DNA from: CAYMFD01 sp964389475
GTDB taxonomy: Bacteria; Bacteroidota; Bacteroidia; Chitinophagales; Saprospiraceae
Assembly (NCBI GenBank): GCA_964389475.1
Contig: CAYMFD010000038.1
Coordinates: 1 to 28,713 of the forward strand
Reading direction: 5' to 3'
Length of the DNA: 28,713 nucleotides
In this document: in pieces, positions 1 to 8,933 of the stretch
Layout of the letters: every line of letters starts with the position of its first letter
Numbering within the stretch: position 1 is the first letter of the stretch
Notes under the pieces: model-generated
The model's database searches: none
What the model saw: only the letters and a program-made list of their open reading frames with translations
Told to the model about the DNA's origin: nothing
Position numbers and translations under genes: made by a program

Positions 1-1029
1 AAAATAGCCTACTTCGTAATTACCACAGTCATCTTGATACAAGCCTGCACTGATAACAACGTCCGACCCCAACTGGTCTAAGTGTGTTGTAGCACCAAAT
101 CCACCTAGATCATAGTCAGAATTATAAGTTATAGCCATGGCTGCCTGATCTGCTGGCCTAACGGCAACCACAGCGTTGGCTAGACTATCGGCACGAGATA
201 CTGGATAGGTAAGTGCAAACCTATCCAGATTACCTAGCCTTACTGGACCTGCTATCGACCATTGACTATATGGACTAGAGTTTCGACTAAAGTCCATGGG
301 TATAGAGTCACAGGCCAGCTTCTCTAGAGTAGTGTTATCAAAATAGCAAATCCGGTAGTAAGCTATCCATCGATCCTCAGCGATACTCCAGAACTGGTCC
401 GCATGATGGTAGTAAGCTGCTCGAGAGACATTACTCGTTTGCTGATGGTTTAAGATACTAGAGCCCCTGACGAAGTGCTCTGGGAGATTCAGGTACTCTA
501 ACACTTCACCAGTCTGCACGTGTAGCTTGATTACAGATAGGGAACCACTCCTGGACGTCATTGGATTATTGCTTCTAGTACAAAAAACAGATAAAGTGTC
601 TCCTTCTAATACTGACGTAACAAGAGTATGACGTGTAGTATCACCTGAATAAGCAAAAGTCTCTACCCGTCTCCATTTCTCTGCACCAGTATCTTTATCA
701 AGTCCTATGACTATCAGTCCATCATTCGCTTCGTATAGGACGACGACTAGACCGTTTTCAGTATCAATTTTAATATCCTGAATCTGACCTCGTCTACTGG
801 GGTGCGGTCCTCTTGACTGTTGCCCGTATTGCCAGTTCTCCCACAATTCGTTGATAGTATCTCTGGGCTGGATAGTCCACTCAGGTTGTAAACCATAGTC
901 CCATCCCATGGGTAGACCCAAAAATCCTGTAGAGTCCATCTGAGCTGGCAGATATGAGTAATAACCTGCCATGAAGCAGGTTATTAATACGTTGATGAAG
1001 AAGGGATAACTGATAAATGGCTTATTCAT
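1..1029 (-). CDS. Secreted protein with PQQ-like propeller motif, partial (C-terminus outside window)
   Basis: An open frame runs on the minus strand from an ATG at 1027-1029 off the left edge of the window, giving 343 codons without a stop. The first ~30 residues (MNKPFISYPFFINV...) are hydrophobic and end near PAQMDS, consistent with a signal peptide. Around residues 125-135 the segment DKDTGAEKWRR resembles the turn of a PQQ/quinoprotein-type beta-propeller blade, and a later VQTGEVLEYL repeats the pattern. I infer an exported propeller-like protein, possibly a T9SS cargo, but the C-terminal sorting domain that would prove this is not in the window. No catalytic motif is visible. It lies downstream of infC on the same strand but behind a terminator and a 435-bp gap, so it is probably a separate transcription unit. 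Confidence 0.75.
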   Translation of the reverse strand, partial: MNKPFISYPFFINVLITCFMAGYYSYLPAQMDSTGFLGLPMGWDYGLQPEWTIQPRDTINELWENWQYGQQSRGPHPSRRGQIQDIKIDTENGLVVVLYEANDGLIVIGLDKDTGAEKWRRVETFAYSGDTTRHTLVTSVLEGDTLSVFCTRSNNPMTSRSGSLSVIKLHVQTGEVLEYLNLPEHFVRGSSILNHQQTSNVSRAAYYHHADQFWSIAEDRWIAYYRICYFDNTTLEKLACDSIPMDFSRNSSPYSQWSIAGPVRLGNLDRFALTYPVSRADSLANAVVAVRPADQAAMAITYNSDYDLGGFGATTHLDQLGSDVVISAGLYQDDCGNYEVGYF

Positions 1030-1464
1030 CGAGACAGTGTTGGGCGGTGTTATCGCTAATTAAATCATCACCTGTATTGCATGCTGACAACACACACACA
1101 CATTATAATCTGCATAAACTTCATAATCAAAATTTTAATAAGTCGATGTTGTATATTATAATGCAACAATAGTGTAATTACCACAAAGAGTCAAATAAGA
1201 TGGGAGTGTTGTGCTGTTGTCGTATTCCCTTCTCTCTTAGAATTCAAGTTCTAGATACTCGACGAATATGTCAATGACAATCTTGTTTCATACTGATACG
1301 AACTCATTCCACAATATGCTGGAAGGACTACTGCAGCTTTATCTTTTGAGTAATCGATAAATAGAAAAATAGACAAAAAATAAACTGACAAATAAAAAAA
1401 GGCTGCACACAATGACTGTATACAACCTCTATATTTTACTTGCGGGTAATTGACCGAATAAAGT
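1030..1464. other. Intergenic region, 435 bp, no gene seen
   Basis: AT-rich stretch between the partial secreted-protein gene and infC. It holds a (CA)6 tract at 1091-1102, about 62 bp before the minus-strand start at 1029; an 8-bp-stem hairpin at 1147-1168 (arms TGTTGTAT / ATGCAACA, with one G-T pair); and the infC terminator at 1394-1428. I see no reading frame with coding character and no clear TAnnTTTG promoter. Confidence 0.6.
1394..1428 (-). terminator. Rho-independent terminator of infC
   Basis: On the minus strand a 12-bp stem (AGGTTGTATACA with TGTGTGCAGCCT, including G-T pairs; 1400-1428) is followed immediately by a run of seven T. It begins 37 bp after the infC stop. It separates infC from the downstream gene, so no rpmI-rplT follows infC here. 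Confidence 0.8.
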
Positions 1465-2055
1465 CTACTTCTTACCGGGCTTCTTCTTGGGGCTGACCAT
1501 GACGATCATACGGCGACCTTCCATCTTAGGCATTGCTTCTGCTGCACCGAACTCCTCTAGCTCTTTAAGGAACTTAAGAAGTAGTAACTCACCACGATCC
1601 TTAAAGACAATTGTACGACCTCTGAAGTGTACGTAGGCCTTAACCTTGGCACCTTCTTCTAAGAACTTCTGCGCATGCTTGAGTTTAAAGGCAAAGTCAT
1701 GCTCATCCGTATTAGGACCGAAGCGGATCTCTTTGATGACCGTCTTACTACCTTTGGCTTTGAGCTCCTTCTCACGCTTCTTCTTATCGTAGAGAAACTT
1801 CTTGTAATCCGTGATCTTGCATACGGGCGGATCTGCCTTAGGACTGATCTCGACGAGGTCTAGGTCCATAGCTTGGGCCCACTTGACAGCGTCATTGGTG
1901 TAATAAATGTCAGGTGTTACTGTCTTTCCAGCTGCAGCACTTATTGCATCCATGTCGTCACCCACTAGTCTTACGCGGGGTACTCGGATATCTCGGTTAG
2001 TTCGAAATTCTACTTTCTTAACTCGTGGTTGGGGTTTACGTCTTCCTCTTGCCAA
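1465..2055 (-). CDS. infC: Translation initiation factor IF-3
   Basis: IF-3 binds the 30S subunit, prevents premature 50S joining and checks the start codon and initiator tRNA. The 196-residue product has a basic N-terminal tail (MARGRRKPQPRVKK), the N-domain signature RVRLVGDD with a short insertion before LDLVEISPKADPPVCKITDYKKFLYD, a Lys/Glu-rich linker helix, and the C-domain (KEIRFGPNTDEHDF, VHFRGR, KMEGRRMIV). The start is unusual: no in-frame ATG exists between the upstream TAA (2086-2088) and codon 35, so translation must begin at TTG (2053-2055, chosen here) or at ATA (2065-2067). In E. coli infC uses AUU and is autoregulated through IF-3's rejection of rare start codons; similar control here is inference. 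The gene lies between terminators on both sides and looks monocistronic. Confidence 0.96.
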   Translation of the reverse strand: MARGRRKPQPRVKKVEFRTNRDIRVPRVRLVGDDMDAISAAAGKTVTPDIYYTNDAVKWAQAMDLDLVEISPKADPPVCKITDYKKFLYDKKKREKELKAKGSKTVIKEIRFGPNTDEHDFAFKLKHAQKFLEEGAKVKAYVHFRGRTIVFKDRGELLLLKFLKELEEFGAAEAMPKMEGRRMIVMVSPKKKPGKK

Positions 2056-2114
2056 ATGGTTTGGTATTAATTTATAAAAGTTGGTTTATCTAAAATATGT
2101 ATCGGCACAAAACC

Positions 2115-2146
2115 AAAAGTACCTCTACTACTGTAAAGGTACTTTT
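2115..2146 (-). terminator. Terminator after clpC (likely bidirectional shape)
   Basis: Perfect 10-bp inverted repeat AAAAGTACCT (2115-2124) / AGGTACTTTT (2137-2146) with a 12-nt loop, lying between the clpC stop and the infC start. The A/T ends of the stem supply a T-rich 3' side in either direction. It implies that infC has its own promoter in the short remaining gap (2056-2114). Confidence 0.7.
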
Positions 2147-2168
2147 TATTCCTAAAGTTCAGTTAATA

Positions 2169-4724
2169 CTAGGTATTGACGTCTTCTTCGCTCGCAATAG
2201 GGGTCTCCTCCTTGATCACAATCGTATCCTCCTCCTTGTCTAGCACAGCTACGAATACAGCACCCTCGCTAGGGTTTTGCTGTAAGATGTACTCCGCTAG
2301 GGGATCTTCTAGATACTTCTGGATAGCTCGGTGGAGCGGTCTAGCACCGAACTGCGGATCGTAACCCTTAGTCGCTACGAATTCCTTAGCGGTATCATCA
2401 AGAGATAAGGTATAGCCCATATCCTTGAGACGCTTGTAGAGGTCAACTAGGGTGATGTCGATGATCTTAAAGATATCCTCTTGATCGAGGCTATTAAAGA
2501 TCAATACGTCGTCAATCCTATTGAGAAACTCGGGGCTAAACGTACGTTTTAACGCATTCTGTATGACCGCCTTGTTGTTCTCAGATGCTGACTCTTCTCG
2601 CGCCTTGGTGGCAAAGCCAACACCCTGACCGAAGTCTTTGAGCTGGCGTACACCGATGTTACTCGTCATGATGATCATCGTATTCTTAAAGTCCACCTTA
2701 CGGCCGAGACCATCTGTAAGCTGTCCATCATCTAGTACTTGCAGCAAGATGTTGTAGACGTCTGGGTGTGCTTTCTCGATCTCATCTAGTAGGATAACAG
2801 AATAGGGCTTGCGCCTTACTTTCTCCGTCAGCTGACCACCTTCTTCGTAACCTACGTATCCTGGAGGGGCACCTATCAATCTAGATATGCTGTACTTCTC
2901 CATATACTCTGACATGTCGATACGTATAAGTGCATCTTCACTATCGAAGACGTAGCGAGCTAGCGCCTTGGCGAGCTCTGTCTTACCTACACCTGTAGGT
3001 CCTAGGAATATGAAGCTACCGATCGGCTTGCTAGGGTCCTTGAGACCTACGCGGTTACGCTGTATAGCTCGGGTTACCTTAGCTATCGCCTCATCCTGAC
3101 CGATGACCATACCTTGCAGGTCCTGATCCATGCTGACGAGCTTATTGCTCTCGCTCTGCGCAACTTTTTTAACGGGTATACCCGTCATCATACTCACCAC
3201 CTCAGCGATCGCATCTTCGTCGACAGGGTAGCGCTTAGACTTACTTTCTTCTTCCCACTCTTCTTTCGCTTGGTCTAGACGCCGTATGAGTTTAGACTCA
3301 TGGTCACGGAGGTCTGCAGCCTGCTCATACTGTTGATTCTTGACAGCCTGGTTCTTCTGCTCTCGCACTTGGTCGATCTCTGCCTCTAGCTCTTCGATGT
3401 ACTTAGGTACGTGTATGTTCTTGAGGTGGGTTCTAGCACCTACCTCATCCATCACGTCGATCGCCTTATCCGGCAAGAATCGGTCGCTGATGTACCTATC
3501 GGACATCTTGACACAGGCCACGATGGCGTCGTCGCTGTACTCTACATTGTGAAATGCCTCGTACTTCTCCTTGATATTATGCAGGATGTGTACTGCCTCC
3601 TCAGGCGATGGCGGATCGATCACTACCTTCTGAAAACGTCGATCCAAGGCACCATCCTTCTCGATGTGCTGGCGGTACTCGTCGAGTGTACTAGCGCCTA
3701 TGCATTGCAACTCACCTCTGGCGAGAGCGGGCTTAAATATGTTACTGGCATCTAGTGACCCAGTAGCGCCACCTGCTCCTACGATGGTGTGTATCTCGTC
3801 AATGAAGAGAATTACCTCTGGCGCCTTCTCCAGCTCATTCATGATAGCTTTCATCCGCTCCTCGAACTGGCCTCTATACTTAGTACCCGCCACTAGTGCA
3901 GCGAGGTCTAGCATCACGATACGCTTGTTAAAGAGGGTGCGAGATACTTTCTTATCCCTGATACGAAGGGCAAGACCTTCTACGATGGCGGTCTTACCGA
4001 CACCAGGCTCACCGATGAGGATGGGGTTGTTCTTCTTACGTCGTGAGAGGATCTGTGAAACCCGCTCGATCTCGACTTCTCGGCCTATGATCGGGTCTAG
4101 TTTGTCATCATCCGCTAGGCGTGTAATATCTCTGCCGAATGTATCGAGGACAGGTGTTTTGGACTTCGTATTGCCTTTACGGCCGCCACCGAACTTCTCG
4201 CTGCCACCATCTTCTTCTAGCGGATTATCGCTACTGCCTGCACTTGCTTCTGAAAACATATCTGTAACGTTAGGATCACTATCTTGACGTACGTACTCTA
4301 GCTCTGTTCTGTATCCATTGTAGTCAATGTCGAATGTATCTAGGATCCGACATGCCACATTATCCTTGTGCTTAAGTATGCTCAGCATAAGGTGCTCTGG
4401 TCTTATCTCTGACTGCTTGGTCAACTTGGCTTCGAGGAAGGTCACCTTGATTACCTTCTCTGCATGCTTATTGAGCGGCAGGTTATCTACATTGTAGCTC
4501 GTAGAGCTGATCTTATCTCTGGCGCTAGATGACTCTATCTTATACTTCACCTGCTCGATATCTACATTGAGAGACGAGAGGACCTTGATCGCTAGACTAT
4601 CATTATCGCTAATCATGCCTAGCAATAGGTGTTCGGTCCCTATATAATCATGACCCAGACGCAAAGCCTCTTCTCTACTAAGCTGGATGATCTTCTTTAC
4701 CCTGGGTGAAAACTTCCTGTTCAT
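2169..4724 (-). CDS. clpC: ClpC-type AAA+ unfoldase (ATP-dependent Clp protease ATP-binding subunit)
   Basis: Hexameric AAA+ unfoldase that feeds damaged or regulatory proteins to the ClpP peptidase. In 851 residues I see the Clp-N double repeat (about 3-145), an acidic/Gly-rich linker (about 150-190), the first AAA module with Walker A GEPGVGKT (238-245) and Walker B ILFIDE (305-310), a middle region with a UVR-like helical segment (about 455-490) typical of ClpC and absent from ClpA, the second AAA module with Walker A GPTGVGKT (575-582) and Walker B VILLDE (643-648), and the small D2 domain. A VGF tripeptide (702-704) matches the ClpP-docking loop. Length is normal for ClpC. The ATG at 4724 is preceded by AAAGGA, one of the few SD-like sequences in the window. 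No mcsA/mcsB/ctsR neighbours are present, as expected outside Firmicutes. Confidence 0.96.
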   Translation of the reverse strand: MNRKFSPRVKKIIQLSREEALRLGHDYIGTEHLLLGMISDNDSLAIKVLSSLNVDIEQVKYKIESSSARDKISSTSYNVDNLPLNKHAEKVIKVTFLEAKLTKQSEIRPEHLMLSILKHKDNVACRILDTFDIDYNGYRTELEYVRQDSDPNVTDMFSEASAGSSDNPLEEDGGSEKFGGGRKGNTKSKTPVLDTFGRDITRLADDDKLDPIIGREVEIERVSQILSRRKKNNPILIGEPGVGKTAIVEGLALRIRDKKVSRTLFNKRIVMLDLAALVAGTKYRGQFEERMKAIMNELEKAPEVILFIDEIHTIVGAGGATGSLDASNIFKPALARGELQCIGASTLDEYRQHIEKDGALDRRFQKVVIDPPSPEEAVHILHNIKEKYEAFHNVEYSDDAIVACVKMSDRYISDRFLPDKAIDVMDEVGARTHLKNIHVPKYIEELEAEIDQVREQKNQAVKNQQYEQAADLRDHESKLIRRLDQAKEEWEEESKSKRYPVDEDAIAEVVSMMTGIPVKKVAQSESNKLVSMDQDLQGMVIGQDEAIAKVTRAIQRNRVGLKDPSKPIGSFIFLGPTGVGKTELAKALARYVFDSEDALIRIDMSEYMEKYSISRLIGAPPGYVGYEEGGQLTEKVRRKPYSVILLDEIEKAHPDVYNILLQVLDDGQLTDGLGRKVDFKNTMIIMTSNIGVRQLKDFGQGVGFATKAREESASENNKAVIQNALKRTFSPEFLNRIDDVLIFNSLDQEDIFKIIDITLVDLYKRLKDMGYTLSLDDTAKEFVATKGYDPQFGARPLHRAIQKYLEDPLAEYILQQNPSEGAVFVAVLDKEEDTIVIKEETPIASEEDVNT

Positions 4725-4747
4725 AAATAATCCTTTATATATTACAA

Positions 4748-4779
4748 CAATTGTAAATATTAAAATCGGTCTTTACAAC
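4748..4779 (-). promoter_or_regulatory. Putative clpC promoter with overlapping palindrome
   Basis: On the minus strand TTG (within caac, 4776-4779) lies 20 nt before TACAATTG (4748-4755), one mismatch from the Bacteroidota -7 box TAnnTTTG. The palindrome TTACAA-CAA-TTGTAA (4742-4756) overlaps the -7 box, and a third TTACAA lies at 4773-4778, so the site could be an operator. The AT-rich setting weakens the call. Confidence 0.45.
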
Positions 4780-4787
4780 TATCTAAG

Positions 4788-4830
4788 TGCCTAATAAGTG
4801 TGCCAAGTCTAAAAAACAGCCTATTAGGCA
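4788..4830. repeat. 9-bp inverted repeat upstream of clpC
   Basis: TGCCTAATA (4788-4796) and TATTAGGCA (4822-4830) are perfect inverse copies separated by 25 nt. The repeat sits just upstream of the putative clpC promoter. It has no T run, so it is more likely a protein-binding or cruciform site than a terminator. Confidence 0.5.
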
Positions 4831-5078
4831 TAATTATGCTGTATGTTCTGCCATAGTTACCGACTTGATCACTTAAAGCTACGTCGCGAAGTTCAACCTA
4901 CACTACAATAGAACCGAGTTTGTGAGGATCTGTTTGATCCAACACCATAATTAATGCTTAAAGACTCGCCTATGACAGCTTGCGACAAAAATTAAGATCA
5001 ACACATACAGGCAACGGATAAGCTCGTCACTTGCTCTATAGACTTGTACTGCACCCTTAACAACTAAAAACTCTAGCG
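4831..5078. other. Rest of the divergent clpC / secreted-protein gap
   Basis: No gene is visible. A small inverted repeat GGATC-TGTTT-GATCC lies near 4926-4940. TAGACTTG (5039-5046) is one mismatch from TAnnTTTG and could be the -7 box for the gene at 5079, but no TTG lies at the expected distance. Confidence 0.35.
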
Positions 5079-8000
5079 ATGATCAAGGTGATTTACTCCG
5101 CACTATTCTCAGTATTGGTCATCACTGCCGCCAATAGTCAATGCACTATCGATAATGTAAGCCTGACCACTACAAGTTGTGACAGCAATGGCGACTTCCA
5201 ATGGATCGTAGATTTCAATTATTCAGGCACTTTATCAGACAGTTTTGAAATCGGGCATTCATACAGCCTTAACGACCGCAGATACGCCTATGCGGACTTG
5301 CCAGTCACATTGGACCCCTCTCCAGGCTATTGTAACCAGTACGAAGATCTGTGGATACAAGACGCAGGCAATAATGGTTGTGGGGTGGTGGAGATACCTA
5401 TGATGCCTTGCTGCATTGACAATGGACTAGACAATTTGATAGTTGACACCATCTGTAATGGCGATGGTACGTTTGGGATTACTATGGATTTTGATTTTAG
5501 CGGTGCTCCTAGCTCTACCTTCGACTACTACTTAAACAAAGCTGGCTACGATATAATCCCTACTAACCAACTAGGAATACCTTACGCTTCCCTGCCTGTC
5601 ACCTTTTCGTGGCCTTCTATGCTTGCTGATTGTGCTAGTGATTATGACCTCATCATTTTTGACAGCAGTGACCCAACTTACACCGCTTCTGCTCTAGATA
5701 TGGTTATATGCTGTCCCCCAGCACCATGCTCACTTACAAGCTTCACCGTTGCGCAAGACTCTACCTTTTGTCTCGATGGTTTATCCGCTTTCACATTTGA
5801 TTTCGCAGGAAGCAACTTTGGTCAGAACGGTTATACAATTACTTCTTCTGCGGGAGGTTTTGACACCTATGCTTTAGGTGACAACAAGGTGTTTTCAGAG
5901 CTGGCGGACTGTACGACTGATTACACCTTGACTATCACAGATGCGGACGACAGCTCCTGTACACTGACTACGCATGCAGGCAGACTATGCTGTCCCTGCA
6001 CTATCGCAGCCCTTAATCAAACGATTACCTGTACTACTGATGGGGTTGTTATTGATGTGGATCTAGACGTGGATGGCAGCTGTGCCTATAACGGTGATCC
6101 GGTAGTGTATGTTAACGGCGTAGAACATGTCATGACCTTGACTGGTGGCCTGTATGTACTTGATACACTAGCTAACGATACAACACAGTACATCATTGAG
6201 TTTTGTGAAGACACAACCCAGACAGTCTGCACCTCTATTACAGTGCCGAACAGCTGCTATACGGCGCCATGCACACTATCGAGCTTTACAGCCTCACTCG
6301 ATACTACCTCGTGCACAGGGGAGGTTGTTTCGTATAATTTCGATTTTGTTGGTTCTGGGTTTGGTGTCTTGGGGTATATCGTAACCTCGACAACAGGTAG
6401 TAGCCAGACCTATAACTATAATGATCCTCGGATATTCGTAGATCTCGCGACGTGCGATAGCACTACAGTACTAACAATCACTGATCTACAGGATAGCATA
6501 TGTCAAATGTCAGCCGTAGTCGAACCACCTTGCTGTCCATGTATGCTAAGTAATCTATCTGTGACAGCGTCTGCTTGCGATAATGGCAGTGTAGACCTAT
6601 GGGCTAACCTCACTGCCTTGGGAAGCTGCACATATTTAGGTGTCGACTTTACGGTCAATGGTAATCCGCAAAGTACCGTTGATAGCCTAAGTCGCTACTA
6701 CCTACTCGACATAGTATCTGGTGATAGCCTCCTTACGATCGAGGCCTGTGATCCGCTAGACGCCAATAACTGTATATCCATTACCATCCCCAATCCATGC
6801 TATGTGCCAGTGTGTGCTATCAATAGTGTCACGACTACCTGGGCTAACTGTGAGGTCAATGGTACTGGTGATCTAACAATAGACATATCTTCGGTTAATG
6901 CGGGATCGGCCTTCACCATTAAGGTAGGCACATTCACCTTTCCTACAACAAGCAATACCCTTACGCTACCGAACTACAGCTTCTCTTCTGATAGCCTAGA
7001 CATACGTGTATGTAGTGCTTTAGATACTTCGTGCTGCTATTCGCTCACCATTTACAATCCTTGCTACGCCAATGCAACGTGTAACGTCGAAATATTTAGC
7101 ACTGACTGGTCGACTGCAGGCCAATGCGTATTTATGGTGTCGTTCGACACGACCAAGACTGGCCCCATATCCATACTGCTCAATGGGCAGCAATTCGCAT
7201 ACACGACGGATAGTATCAACGGCCCAGGAGTGGCACTATTCACGGATCTGCCTATCACGACAGACAGCATCTTAGTAGAGATCTGCAGTATCAGCGACAC
7301 GACTTGCTGTGATAGTTATCTAAGCTGGAACCCTTGTCCTGCGAGTAGCACTTGCAATGTGCTCAGCTTTACAGCCACGGCTGATACCGCGGCATGTATA
7401 GGTGATACCATGCCCGTGATATTTGACTTTACAGGCAATTTTGCAGGACTATCCGGTTACGATATTACCGTAGTAGGCCAGGGTACGTATAGCTACTCAC
7501 CCACCTCGCCTAAGATCGTGGAAGTATATGCTGACTGCTCTAGCATAGTGCAACTTGTATGGCAAGACGCCGTGGATAGCTTATGCATGGATACCCTACA
7601 ATTGGGCCCACTATGCTGTCCTAGTCTTATGCGATGTGTCATAGAGGATCTTACAGTATCCGCTCAGGTAGCAGCAGGCGACCTCGAAATCACTATCGAT
7701 GTATCTACGACAGGCACCTGCGATGGTCGATACGAGGTTACCGTAGATGGTGAATCTCTAGGTACCTATGCTTATGCAGACGGTAGTATCGTCCTGACCG
7801 ATGTCACGAGTGATGCTATGACGCTGGAGGTAGAGGTCTGTGATGTTGATGATCCTGATATGTGCTCTATGATGATGATCAGTAATCCTCTTCTAGTCAG
7901 CAATGAGGAGGTAGCAACACAGGACGTCAAGATCTACCAAAGTGGACAAGAGCTAATCTTCGAGCACCTTACAGAGTCAGCAGTCGTAAAAGGCTACACA

Positions 8001-8144
8001 ATCGACGGTAGGCTGTTAGTCAACACTTCTGTCAATGACGACGATGGTCGCCTGCCACTAGATACGCCATATACTGGCGTACTTATCGTCACGGTGATAG
8101 GGGAGACTAGCATCACCACGCAGAAGGTTCTGGTCATCAACTAG
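5079..8144 (+). CDS. Cys-rich secreted repeat protein with T9SS sorting domain
   Basis: The 1021-residue product begins with a signal peptide (MIKVIYSALFSVLVITAANS, cleavage near residue 20). The body is made of Cys-bounded modules of about 85-90 residues in two types. Type A (about 217-305, 398-487 and 759-847) carries FDF.G..FG..GY.ITS and ends in CCPC or LCCP. Type B (about 307-397, 488-576, 668-753 and 853-937) has a C..VNG core and ends in ITIPNPCY-like segments. The last ~80 residues (VKIYQSGQELIFEHL..., ending TTQKVLVIN) resemble a type A T9SS C-terminal sorting domain, so export across the outer membrane is likely. No enzymatic motif is seen; adhesin or surface-layer roles are guesses. 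It is transcribed alone, converging on the mtfA-like gene 26 bp away. Confidence 0.88.
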   Translation: MIKVIYSALFSVLVITAANSQCTIDNVSLTTTSCDSNGDFQWIVDFNYSGTLSDSFEIGHSYSLNDRRYAYADLPVTLDPSPGYCNQYEDLWIQDAGNNGCGVVEIPMMPCCIDNGLDNLIVDTICNGDGTFGITMDFDFSGAPSSTFDYYLNKAGYDIIPTNQLGIPYASLPVTFSWPSMLADCASDYDLIIFDSSDPTYTASALDMVICCPPAPCSLTSFTVAQDSTFCLDGLSAFTFDFAGSNFGQNGYTITSSAGGFDTYALGDNKVFSELADCTTDYTLTITDADDSSCTLTTHAGRLCCPCTIAALNQTITCTTDGVVIDVDLDVDGSCAYNGDPVVYVNGVEHVMTLTGGLYVLDTLANDTTQYIIEFCEDTTQTVCTSITVPNSCYTAPCTLSSFTASLDTTSCTGEVVSYNFDFVGSGFGVLGYIVTSTTGSSQTYNYNDPRIFVDLATCDSTTVLTITDLQDSICQMSAVVEPPCCPCMLSNLSVTASACDNGSVDLWANLTALGSCTYLGVDFTVNGNPQSTVDSLSRYYLLDIVSGDSLLTIEACDPLDANNCISITIPNPCYVPVCAINSVTTTWANCEVNGTGDLTIDISSVNAGSAFTIKVGTFTFPTTSNTLTLPNYSFSSDSLDIRVCSALDTSCCYSLTIYNPCYANATCNVEIFSTDWSTAGQCVFMVSFDTTKTGPISILLNGQQFAYTTDSINGPGVALFTDLPITTDSILVEICSISDTTCCDSYLSWNPCPASSTCNVLSFTATADTAACIGDTMPVIFDFTGNFAGLSGYDITVVGQGTYSYSPTSPKIVEVYADCSSIVQLVWQDAVDSLCMDTLQLGPLCCPSLMRCVIEDLTVSAQVAAGDLEITIDVSTTGTCDGRYEVTVDGESLGTYAYADGSIVLTDVTSDAMTLEVEVCDVDDPDMCSMMMISNPLLVSNEEVATQDVKIYQSGQELIFEHLTESAVVKGYTIDGRLLVNTSVNDDDGRLPLDTPYTGVLIVTVIGETSITTQKVLVIN

Positions 8145-8170
8145 CTTGTAGAGATCGACCAGACTTTAAG

Positions 8171-8908
8171 TTAATAGTGGAGTGGGTTACGTGTCCTTCT
8201 AGGGTCTTGCCGCAACAAGCGGGATAGTGCAGCGTAGATATGAGGCAGCTCGCTCTCAAAAGTATTGGGCTGCTCAAAGAACGTCTCAATACAGGAGGCG
8301 AACATCTCGCGCATATTTTGACTAGCATAGTGCTTGATAAAGCTCCCCTGACCACTCCGCATTATGGAGATCTTCTCGACGGCTACTTGGGCCCACTGAT
8401 CCCAGGATATCTCATCGAAGAAGCGAGTCTCTAGCGTATTGCCAGCGATCTCGGCCTCGAGCATATGTGCCATCTCATGCAAGGCAACGTTTACGGCGTC
8501 GTCGGGTATGGCAAAGCCCTCTAGAACATCTTGCCAGGAGAAAAACATGGCCCTCTGCTTGTAGTCAATATGCCCTAAGAATGGCTCACCATAGCCCGGG
8601 TAAGCATAACGTCGGGGTAGCACGTATATCCGCTTAAATCGACTCGGCAGATAGCTGCTAAGGCCAAATGTGATCTGAATAAATGCGCCAGCAATGACGA
8701 CCCGCATAGCACGTGTGACCAGATCTATCCCATGTAGTCCACTGAATGCCACAGAACTCAAAAAGCGATAGACCCTCAGCCTAAATCGCTTTTGGAGTCC
8801 CGGCTCTAGCTGCCTGTAGTAAGATGAAGCATAGTCAAGGATCTCATGATACTCCTCATCGATCTGCACGGGTACGCCTCGTAGGTAGGATGATAGCAGT
8901 CTAAACAT
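8171..8908 (-). CDS. mtfA: MtfA-like zinc peptidase (peptidase family M90)
   Basis: The 245-residue product carries the gluzincin motif HEMAH at 144-148 and a downstream EMFASCIETFFE segment whose E201 fits the third zinc ligand. The C-terminal part (FFEQPNTF...LPHIYAALSRLLRQDP) follows the layout of E. coli MtfA, a zinc aminopeptidase that also binds the glucose repressor Mlc (DgsA). A hydrophobic stretch at about 66-85 precedes the peptidase core. Cleavage of peptides in the cytoplasm is inferred from the family; no PTS or Mlc gene is in view, so the partner here is unknown. It sits 25 bp after the Usp gene on the same strand and is probably the last gene of that operon, which hints at a stress-related role. 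Confidence 0.85.
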   Translation of the reverse strand: MFRLLSSYLRGVPVQIDEEYHEILDYASSYYRQLEPGLQKRFRLRVYRFLSSVAFSGLHGIDLVTRAMRVVIAGAFIQITFGLSSYLPSRFKRIYVLPRRYAYPGYGEPFLGHIDYKQRAMFFSWQDVLEGFAIPDDAVNVALHEMAHMLEAEIAGNTLETRFFDEISWDQWAQVAVEKISIMRSGQGSFIKHYASQNMREMFASCIETFFEQPNTFESELPHIYAALSRLLRQDPRRTRNPLHY

Positions 8909-8933
8909 GATGCAAGGTAAGCACCACCCTGAT

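Noticed and set aside
3664..4287. 207-codon plus-strand open frame inside clpC
   Set aside because: Antisense to the conserved AAA1 module of clpC; Ser/Arg-rich composition typical of shadow frames.
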